Source: Apoderus coryli (Eukaryota > Arthropoda > Insecta > Coleoptera > Attelabidae). From it: a stretch of DNA of 64,000 nt. Made by a program: the position numbers and the translations under genes. Shown here one piece after another: positions 50,274 to 60,800 of the stretch (position 1 is the stretch's first letter; each line of letters starts with the position of its first letter). The notes beneath the pieces were generated by a model. That model was not told the origin of the DNA, ran no database searches, and saw only the letters and a program-made list of their open reading frames with translations. Where the stretch lies: the NCBI GenBank assembly GCA_911728435.2, contig OU452203.1:23624134-23688133 (forward strand). The letters run 5' to 3'.

Positions 50274-50495
50274 TGTAGACATTTTAGTGTCTCGTTATGT
50301 AGTGTGTCTACGATTCCAAGACAGTTGACGTTGACATTGAAGGCGATACGTCAAAAATGAAAATGACAGATGAAGTCTATGCTTCTAGTGTGTGGTTATG
50401 TTTTAGAGGTTAAGATTGTGATTTTGTTGTTTATGAATAAATATAGTCTTTTTTTAAATTTATGTTCGGCATCCTTATTTTAACGAAGCCCTACA
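50274..50495 (+). repeat. 3' LTR
   Basis: 222 bp, indistinguishable from the 5' LTR by direct reading. Followed by TTAC, the right copy of the target duplication, and then the resumed decamer array. Confidence 0.95.
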
Positions 50496-51820
50496 TTACT
50501 TCATTTTGACTCACGTTGACTCACTTTACTTCATTTTGACTCACTTTGACTCACGTTGACTCACTTTACTTCATTTTGACTCACGTTGACTCACTTTACT
50601 TCATTTTGACTAACTTTGACTCACGTTGACTCACATTACTTCATTTTGAATCACTTTGACTCACTTTGACTCATTTTGACTCACTTTGACTCACGTTGAC
50701 TCACTTTACTTCATTTTGAATCACTTTGACTCACTTTGACTCATTTTGACTCACTTTGACTCACTTTACTTCATTTTGATTCACTTTGACTCACTTTGAC
50801 TCATGTTGACTCACTTTACTTCATTTTGACTCACTTTGACTCACTTTGACTCATTTTGACTCACTTTGACTCACTTTACTTCATTTTGACTCACTTTGAC
50901 TCTTTGACTCATTTTGACTCACCTTGACTCACTTTACCTTATTTTTACTCACTTTGACTCATCATGACTCACGTTGACTCACTTTACTTCATTTTGACTC
51001 ACTTTGACTCATTTTACTTCATTTTGAATCACTTTGACTCATTTTTGTTTACTTTGACTCACTTTGACTCATGTTGACTTACTTTACTTCATTTTGACTC
51101 ACTTTGACTCATTTTTACTCACTTTGACTCACTTTGACTCATTTTGACTCACTTTGACTCACTTTACTTCATTTTGACTCACTTTGACTCTTTGACTCAT
51201 TTTTACTCACTTTGACTCATTTTGACTCACTTTGACTCACTTTACCTTATTTTTACTCACTTTGACTCACGTTGACTCACTTTACTTCATTTTGACTCAC
51301 TTTGACTCACGTTGACTCACTTTACTTCATTTTGAATCACTTTGACTCACTTTGACTCATTTTGACTCACTTTGACTCACTTTACTTCATTTTGACTCAC
51401 TTTGACTCACTTTACCTCATTTTGACTCACTTTACCTCATTTTGACTCACTTTGACTCATTTTGACTCACTTTACCTCAATTTGACTCACTTTGACTCAT
51501 TTTGACTCACTGTTACTCACTTTACCCCATTTTGACTCATTTTGACTCACTTTACCTCATTTTGACTCACTTTGACTCACTTTACCCCATTTTGACTCAT
51601 TTTGACTCACTTTACCTCATTTTGACTCACTTTGACTCACTTTACCTCATTTTGACTCACTTTGATTCACTTTACCCCATTTTGACTCAATTTGACTCAC
51701 TTTGACTCATTTTACCTCATATTGACTCATTTTAACTCACTTTGACTCATTTTACCTCATTTTGACTCACTTTGACTCTCTTTACCTCATTTTGACTCAT
51801 TTTGACTCATTTTACCTCAT
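50496..51820. repeat. 10-bp satellite, right segment, about 132 units
   Basis: Continuation of the same decamer array beyond the retrotransposon, with the same variants (TTTACTTCAT, TTTACCTCAT). It ends in a short TCATTCATTCATTG stretch (51817-51830) that joins the 171-bp satellite directly. The open frame at 51502-51705 is repeat translation. Confidence 0.96.
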
Positions 51821-51830
51821 TCATTCATTG

Positions 51831-54800
51831 CATTGCCTGCTAGTGAAGGTTCTGTGGAGGGCTGCACGGTGTCACAAGTAGGACTACTTTGTGGCTGCCG
51901 GAAAATTCTTTGAGGCAGGGTTTAGTCGTGGGCTTTTCGTATGTTGTTCCTGCATCTATTAGCTATCGAGAGTGACATTCCTCATCGCTGGGTTGGTGTG
52001 GCATTGCCTGCTAGTGAAGGTTCTGTGGAGGGCTGCACGGTGTCACAAGTAGGACTACTTTGAGGCTGCCGGAAAATTCTTTGAGGCAGGGTTTAGTCGT
52101 GGGCTTTTCGTATGTTGTTCCTGCATCTATTAGCTATCGAGAGTGACATTCCTCATCGCTGGGTTGGTGTGGCATTGCCTGCTAGCGAAGGTTCTGTGGA
52201 GGGCTGCACGGTGTCACAAGTAGGGCTACTTTGAGGCTGCCGGAAAATTCTTTGAGGCAGGGTTTAGTCGTGGGCTTTTCGTATGTTGTTCCTGCATCTA
52301 TTAGCTATCGAGAGTGACATTCCTCATCGCTGGGTTGGTGTGGCATTGCCTGCTAGTGAAGGTTCTGTGGAGGGCTGCACGGTGTCACAAGTAGGACTAC
52401 TTTGAGGCTGCCGGAAAATTCTTTGAGGCAGGGTTTAGTCGTGGGCTTTTCGTATGTTGTTCCTGCATCTATTAGCTATCGAGAGTGACATTCCTCATCG
52501 CTGGGTTGGTGTGGCATTGCCTGCTAGTGAAGGTTCTGTGGAGGGCTGCACGGTGTCACAAGTAGGACTATTTTGTGGCTGCCGGAAAATTCTTTGAGGC
52601 AGGGTTTAGTCGTGGGCTTTTCGTATGTTGTTCCTGCATCTATTAGCTATCGAGAGTGACATTCCTCATCGCTGGGTTGGTGTGGCATTGCCTGCTAGCG
52701 AAGGTTCTGTGGAGGGCTGCACGGTGTCACAAGTAGGGCTACTTTGAGGCTGCCGGAAAATTCTTTGTTGCACTGTTTAGTCGTGGGCTTTTCGTATGTT
52801 GTTCCTGCATCTATTAGCTATCGAGAGTGACATCCCTCATAGCTGGGTTGGTGTGGCATTGCCTGCTAGCGAAGGTTCTGTGGAGGGCTGCACGGTGTCA
52901 CAAGTAGGGCTACTTTGAGGCTGCCGGAAAATTCTTTGAGGCAGGGTTTAGTCGTGGGCTTTTCGTATGTTGTTCCTGCATCTATTAGCTATCGAGAGTG
53001 ACATTCCTCATCGCTGGGTTGGTGTGGCATTGCCTGCTAGTGAAGGTTCTGTGGAGGGCTGCACGGTGTCACAAGTAGGACTACTTTGAGGCTGCCGGAA
53101 AATTCTTTGAGGCAGGGTTTAGTCGTGGGCTTTTCGTATGTTGTTCCTGCATCTATTAGCTATCGAGAGTGACATTCCTCATCGCTGGGTTGGTGTGGCA
53201 TTGCCTGCTAGTGAAGGTTCTGTGGAGGGCTGCACGGTGTCACAAGTAGGACTACTTTGTGGCTGCCGGAAAATTCTTTGAGGCAGGGTTTAGTCGTGGG
53301 CTTTTCGTATGTTGTTCCTGCATCTATTAGCTATCGAGAGTGACATTCCTCATCGCTGGGTTGGTGTGGCATTGCCTGCTAGCGAAGGTTCTGTGGAGGG
53401 CTGCACGGTGTCACAAGTAGGGCTACTTTGAGGCTGCCGGAAAATTCTTTGTTGCACTGTTTAGTCGTGGGCTTTTCGTATGTTGTTCCTGCATCTATTA
53501 GCTATGGAGAGTGACATCCCTCATAGCTGGGTTGGTGTGGCATTGCCTGCTAGCGAAGGTTCTGTGGAGGGCTGCACGGTGTCACAAGTAGGGCTACTTT
53601 GAGGCTGCCGGAAAATTCTTTGAGGCAGGGTTTAGTCGTGGGCTTTTCGTATGTTGTTCCTGCATCTATTAGCTATCGAGAGTGACATTCCTCATCGCTG
53701 GGTTGGTGTGGCATTGCCTGCTAGTGAAGGTTCTGTGGAGGGCTGCACGGTGTCACAAGTAGGGCTACTTTGAGGCTGCCGGAAAATTCTTTGAGGCAGG
53801 GTTTAGTCGTGGGCTTTTCGTATGTTGTTCCTGCATCTATTAGCTATCGAGAGTGACATTCCTCAACGCTGGGTTGGTGTGGCATTGCCTGCTAGTGAAG
53901 GTTCTGTGGAGGGCTGCACGGTGTCACAAGTAGGACTATTTTGAGGCTGCCGGAAAATTCTTTGAGGCAGGGTTTAGTCGTGGGCTTTTCGTATGTTGTT
54001 CCTGCATCTATTAGCTATCGAGAGTGACATTCCTCATCGCTGGGTTGGTGTGGCATTGCCTGCTAGTGAAGGTTCTGTGGAGGGCTGCACGGTGTCACAA
54101 GTAGGACTACTTTGTGGCTGCCGGAAAATTCTTTGAGGCAGGGTTTAGTCGTGGGCTTTTCGTATGTTGTTCCTGCATCTATTAGCTATCGAGAGTGACA
54201 TCCCTCATAGCTGGGTTGGTGTGGCATTGCCTGCTAGCGAAGGTTCTGTGGAGGGCTGCACGGTGTCACAAGTAGGGCTACTTTGAGGCTGCCGGAAAAT
54301 TCTTTGAGGCAGGGTTTAGTCGTGGGCTTTTCGTATGTTGTTCCTGCATCTATTAGCTATCGAGAGTGACATTCCTCATCGCTGGGTTGGTGTGGCATTG
54401 CCTGCTAGTGAAGGTTCTGTGGAGGGCTGCACGGTGTCACAAGTAGGACTACTTTGAGGCTGCCGGAAAATTCTTTGAGGCAGGGTTTAGTCGTGGGCTT
54501 TTCGTATGTTGTTCCTGCATCTATTAGCTATCGAGAGTGACATTCCTCATCGCTGGGTTGGTGTGGCATTGCCTGCTAGTGAAGGTTCTGTGGAGGGCTG
54601 CACGGTGTCACAAGTAGGACTTCTTTGAGGCTGCCGGAAAATTCTTTGAGGCAGGGTTTAGTCGTGGGCTTTTCGTATGTTGTTCCTGCATCTATTAGCT
54701 ATCGAGAGTGACATTCCTCATCGCTGGGTTGGTGTGGCATTGCCTGCTAGTGAAGGTTCTGTGGAGGGCTGCACGGTGTCACAAGTAGGACTACTTTGAG

Positions 54801-57800
54801 GCTGCCGGAAAATTCTTTGAGGCAGGGTTTAGTCGTGGGCTTTTCGTATGTTGTTCCTGCATCTATTAGCTATCGAGAGTGACATTCCTCATCGCTGGGT
54901 TGGTGTGGCATTGCCTGCTAGTGAAGGTTCTGTGGAGGGCTGCACGGTGTCACAAGTAGGACTACTTTGTGGCTGCCGGAAAATTCTTTGAGGCAGGGTT
55001 TAGTCGTGGGCTTTTCGTATGTTGTTCCTGCATCTATTAGCTATCGAGAGTGACATTCCTCATCGCTGGGTTGGTGTGGCATTGCCTGCTAGTGAAGGTT
55101 CTGTGGAGGGCTGCACGGTGTCACAAGTAGGACTTCTTTGAGGCTGCCGGAAAATTCTTTGAGGCAGGGTTTAGTCGTGGGCTTTTCGTATGTTGTTCCT
55201 GCATCTATTAGCTATCGAGAGTGACATTCCTCATCGCTGGGTTGGTGTGGCATTGCCTGCTAGCGAAGGTTCTGTGGAGGGCTGCACGGTGTCACAAGTA
55301 GGGCTACTTTGAGGCTGCCGGAAAATTCTTTGAGGCAGGGTTTAGTCGTGGGCTTTTTGTATGTTGTTCCTGCATCTATTAGCTATCGAGAGTGACATTC
55401 CTAATCGCTGGGTTGGTGTGGCATTGCCTGCTAGCGAAGGTTCTGTGGAGGGCTGCACGGTGTCACAAGTAGGACTACTTTGAGGCTGCCGGAAAATTCT
55501 TTGAGGCAGGGTTTAGTCGTGGGCTTTTCGTATGTTGTTCCTGCATCTATTAGCTATCGAGAGTGACATTCCTCATCGCTGGGTTGGTGTGGCATTGCCT
55601 GCTAGTGAAGGTTCTGTGGAGGGCTGCACGGTGTCACAAGTAGGACTACTTTGTGGCTGCCGGAAAATTCTTTGAGGCAGGGTTTAGTCGTGGGCTTTTC
55701 GTATGTTGTTCCTGCATCTATTAGCTATCGAGAGTGATATCCCTCATAGCTGGGTTGGTGTGGCATTGCCTGCTAGCGAAGGTTCTGTGGAGGGCTGCAC
55801 GGTGTCACAAGTAGGGCTAATTTGAGGCTGCCGGAAAATTCTTTGAGGCAGGGTTTAGTCGTGGGCTTTTCGTATGTTGTTCCTGCATCTATTAGCTATC
55901 GAGAGTGACATCCCTCATAGCTGGGTTGATGTGGCATTGCCTGCTAGCGAAGGTTCTGTGGAGGGCTGCACGGTGTCACAAGTAGGGCTACTTTGAGGCT
56001 GCCGGAAAATTCTTTGAGGCAGGGTTTAGTCGTGGGCTTTTCGTATGTTGTTCCTGCATCTATTAGCTATCGAGAGTGACATTCCTCATCGCTGGGTTGG
56101 TGTGGCATTGCCTGCTAGTGAAGGTTCTGTGGAGGGCTGCACGGTGTCACAAGTAGGACTACTTTGAGGCTGCCGGAAAATTCTTTGAGGCAGGGTTTAG
56201 TCGTGGGCTTTTCGTATGTTGTTCCTGCATCTATTAGCTATCGAGAGTGACATTCCTCATCGCTGGGTTGGTGTGGCATTGCCTGCTAGTGAAGGTTCTG
56301 TGGAGGGCTGCACGGTGTCACAAGTAGGACTACTTTGTGGCTGCCGGAAAATTCTTTGAGGCAGGGTATAGTCGTGGGCTTTTCGTATGTTGTTCCTGCA
56401 TCTATTAGCTATCGAGAGTGACATTCCTCATCGCTGGGTTGGTGTGGCATTGCCTGCTAGCGAAGGTTCTGTGGAGGGCTGCACGGTGTCACAAGTAGGG
56501 CTACTTTGAGGCTGCCGGAAAATTCTTTGTTGCACTGTTTAGTCGTGGGCTTTTCGTATGTTGTTCCTGCATCTATTAGCTATGGAGAGTGACATCCCTC
56601 ATAGCTGGGTTGGTGTGGCATTGCCTGCTAGCGAAGGTTCTGTGGAGGGCTGCACGGTGTCACAAGTAGGGCTACTTTGAGGCTGCCGGAAAATTCTTTG
56701 AGGCAGGGTTTAGTCGTGGGCTTTTCGTATGTTGTTCCTGCATCTATTAGCTATCGAGAGTGACATTCCTCATCGCTGGGTTGGTGTGGCATTGCCTGCT
56801 AGTGAAGGTTCTGTGGAGGGCTGCACGGTGTCACAAGTAGGACTACTTTGAGGCTGCCGGAAAATTCTTTGAGGCAGGGTTTAGTCGTGGGCTTTTCGTT
56901 TGTTGTTCCTGCATCTATTAGCTATCGAGAGTGACATTCCTCATCGCTGGGTTGGTGTGGCATTGCCTGCTAGTGAAGGTTCTGTGGAGGGCTGCACGGT
57001 GTCACAAGTAGGACTTCTTTGAGGCTGCCGGAAAATTCTTTGAGGCAGGGTTTAGTCGTGGGCTTTTCGTATGTTGTTCCTGCATCTATTAGCTATCGAG
57101 AGTGACATTCCTCATCGCTGGGTTGGTGTGGCATTGCCTGCTAGCGAAGGTTCTGTGGAGGGCTGCACGGTGTCACAAGTAGGGCTACTTTGAGGCTGCC
57201 GGAAAATTCTTTGAGGCAGGGTTTAGTCGTGGGCTTTTCGTATGTTGTTCCTGCATCTATTAGCTATCGAGAGTGACATTCCTCATCGCTGGGTTGGTGT
57301 GGCATTGCCTGCTAGCGAAGGTTCTGTGGAGGGCTGCACGGTGTCACAAGTAGGACTACTTTGAGGCTGCCGGAAAATTCTTTGAGGCAGGGTTTAGTCG
57401 TGGGCTTTTCGTATGTTGTTCCTGCATCTATTAGCTATCGAGAGTGACATTCCTCATCGCTGGGTTGGTGTGGCATTGCCTGCTAGTGAAGGTTCTGTGG
57501 AGGGCTGCACGGTGTCACAAGTCGGACTACTTTGTGGCTGCCGGAAAATTCTTTGAGGCAGGGTTTAGTCGTGGGCTTTTCGTATGTTGTTCCTGCATCT
57601 ATTAGCTATCGAGAGTGACATTCCTCATCGCTGGGTTGGTGTGGCATTGCCTGCTAGTGAAGGTTCTGTGGAGGGCTGCACGGTGTCACAAGTAGGACTT
57701 CTTTGAGGCTGCCGGAAAATTCTTTGAGGCAGGGTTTAGTCGTGGGCTTTTCGTATGTTGTTCCTGCATCTATTAGCTATCGAGAGTGACATTCCTCATC

Positions 57801-60800
57801 GCTGGGTTGGTGTGGCATTGCCTGCTAGCGAAGGTTCTGTGGAGGGCTGCACGGTGTCACAAGTAGGGCTACTTTGAGGCTGCTGGAAAATTCTTTGAGG
57901 CAGGGTTTAGTCGTGGGCTTTTCGTATGTTGTTCCTGCATCTATTAGCTATCGAGAGTGACATTCCTCATCGCTGGGTTGGTGTGGCATTGCCTGCTAGC
58001 GAAGGTTCTGTGGAGGGCTGCACGGTGTCACAAGTAGGACTACTTTGAGGCTGCCGGAAAATTCTTTGAGGCAGGGTTTAGTCGTGGGCTTTTCGTATGT
58101 TGTTCCTGCATCTATTAGCTATCGAGAGTGACATTCCTCATCGCTGGGTTGGTGTGGCATTGCCTGCTAGTGAAGGTTCTGTGGAGGGCTGCACGGTGTC
58201 ACAAGTAGGACTACTTTGTGGCTGCCGGAAAATTCTTTGAGGCAGGGTTTAGTCGTGGGCTTTTCGTATGTTGTTCCTGCATCTATTAGCTATCGAGAGT
58301 GACATTCCTCATCGCTGGGTTGGTGTGGCATTGCCTGCTAGCGAAGGTTCTGTGGAGGGCTGCACGGTGTCACAAGTAGGGCTACTTTGAGGCTGCCGGA
58401 AAATTCTTTGAGGCAGGGTTTAGTCGTGGGCTTTTCGTATGTTGTTCCTGCATCTATTAGCTATCGAGAGTGACATTCCTCATCGCTGGGTTGGTGTGGC
58501 ATTGCCTGCTAGTCAAGGTTCTGTGGAGGGCTGCACGGTGTCACAAGTAGGACTATTTTGAGGCTGCCGGAAAATTCTTTGAGGCAGGGTTTAGTCGTGG
58601 GCTTTTCGTATGTTGTTCCTGCATCTATTAGCTATCGAGAGTGACATTCCTCATCGCTGGGTTGGTGTGGCATTGCCTGCTAGTGAAGGTTCTGTGGAGG
58701 GCTGCACGGTGTCACAAGTAGGACTACTTTGTGGCTGCCGGAAAATTCTTTGAGGCAGGGTTTAGTCGTGGGCTTTTCGTATGTTGTTCCTGCATCTATT
58801 AGCTATCGAGAGTGACATTCCTCATCGCTGGGTTGGTGTGGCATTGCCTGCTAGCGAAGGTTCTGTGGAGGGCTGCACGGTGTCACAAGTAGGGCTACTT
58901 TGAGGCTGCCGGAAAATTCTTTGAGGCAGGGTTTAGTCGTGGGCTTTTCGTATGTTGTTCCTGCATCTATTAGCTATCGAGAGTGACATTCCTCATCGCT
59001 GGGTTGGTGTGGCATTGCCTGCTAGTGAAGGTTCTGTGGAGGGCTGCACGGTGTCACAAGTAGGACTACTTTGAGGCTGCCGGAAAATTCTTTGAGGCAG
59101 GGTTTAGTCGTGGGCTTTTCGTATGTTGTTCCTGCATCTATTAGCTATCGAGAGTGACATTCCTCATCGCTGGGTTGGTGTGGCATTGCCTGCTAGTGAA
59201 GGTTCTGTGGAGGGCTGCACGGTGTCACAAGTAGGACTACTTTGTGGCTGCCGGAAAATTCTTTGAGGCAGGGTTTAGTCGTGGGCTTTTCGTATGTTGT
59301 TCCTGCATCTATTAGCTATCGAGAGTGACATTCCTCATCGCTGGGTTGGTGTGGCATTGCCTGCTAGCGAAGGTTCTGTGGAGGGCTGCACGGTGTCACA
59401 AGTAGGGCTACTTTGAGGCTGCCGGAAAATTCTTTGTTGCACTGTTTAGTCGTGGGCTTTTCGTATGTTGTTCCTGCATCTATTAGCTATGGAGAGTGAC
59501 ATCCCTCATAGCTGGGTTGGTGTGGCATTGCCTGCTAGCGAAGGTTCTGTGGAGGGCTGCACGGTGTCACAAGTAGGGCTACTTTGAGGCTGCCGGAAAA
59601 TTCTTTGAGGCAGGGTTTAGTCGTGGGCTTTTCGTATGTTGTTCCTGCATCTATTAGCTATCGAGAGTGACATTCCTCATCGCTGGGTTGGTGTGGCATT
59701 GCCTGCTAGTGAAGGTTCTGTGGAGGGCTGCACGGTGTCACAAGTAGGACTTCTTTGAGGCTGCCGGAAAATTCTTTGAGGCAGGGTTTAGTCGTGGGCT
59801 TTTCGTATGTTGTTCCTGCATCTATTAGCTATCGAGAGTGACATTCCTCATCGCTGGGTTGGTGTGGCATTGCCTGCTAGTGAAGGTTCTGTGGAGGGCT
59901 GCACGGTGTCACAAGTAGGACTACTTTGTGGCTGCCGGAAAATTCTTTGAGGCAGGGTTTAGTCGTGGGCTTTTCGTATGTTGTTCCTGCATCTATTAGC
60001 TATCGAGAGTGACATTCCTCATCGCTGGGTTGGTGTGGCATTGCCTGCTAGTGAAGGTTCTGTGGAGGGCTGCACGGTGTCACAAGTAGGACAATTTTGT
60101 GGCTGCCGGAAAATTCTTTGAGGCAGGGTTTAGTCGTGGGCTTTTCGTATGTTGTTCCTGCATCTATTAGCTATCGAGAGTGACATCCCTCATAGCTGGG
60201 TTGGTGTGGCATTGCCTGCTAGCGAAGGTTCTGTGGAGGGCTGCACGGTGTCACAAGTAGGGCTACTTTGAGGCTGCCGGAAAATTCTTTGAGGCAGGGT
60301 TTAGTCGTGGGCTTTTCGTATGTTGTTCCTGCATCTATTAGCTATCGAGAGTGACATTCCTCATCGCTGGGTTGGTGTGGCATTGCCTGCTAGTCAAGGT
60401 TCTGTGGAGGGCTGCACGGTGTCACAAGTAGGACTATTTTGAGGCTGCCGGAAAATTCTTTGAGGCAGGGTTTAGTCGTGGGCTTTTCGTATGTTGTTCC
60501 TGCATCTATTAGCTATCGAGAGTGACATTCCTCATCGCTGGGTTGGTGTGGCATTGCCTGCTAGCGAAGGTTCTGTGGAGGGCTGCACGGTGTCACAAGT
60601 AGGACTACTTTGTGGCTGCCGGAAAATTCTTTGAGGCAGGGTTTAGTCGTGGGCTTTTCGTATGTTGTTCCTGCATCTATTAGCTATCGAGAGTGACATT
60701 CCTCATCGCTGGGTTGGTGTGGCATTGCCTGCTAGCGAAGGTTCTGTGGAGGGCTGCACGGTGTCACAAGTAGGGCTACTTTGAGGCTGCCGGAAAATTC

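Larger units (their letters stand above)
45525..50495 (+). mobile_element. Complete Ty3/gypsy LTR retrotransposon, 4971 bp, very young
   Basis: Two 222-bp LTRs (45525-45746, 50274-50495) begin TGTAG and end CTACA, and I find no difference between them. The target duplication TTAC is at 45521-45524 and 50496-50499. The element sits inside the decamer satellite. Its internal region holds a single gag-pol frame and no envelope gene. The bases after the left LTR (AACTCAGAAGTGGG) are not a TGG-type primer site. The 3' junction (GTCAGGAATGGCCGAGC) is only weakly purine-rich. Confidence 0.96.
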
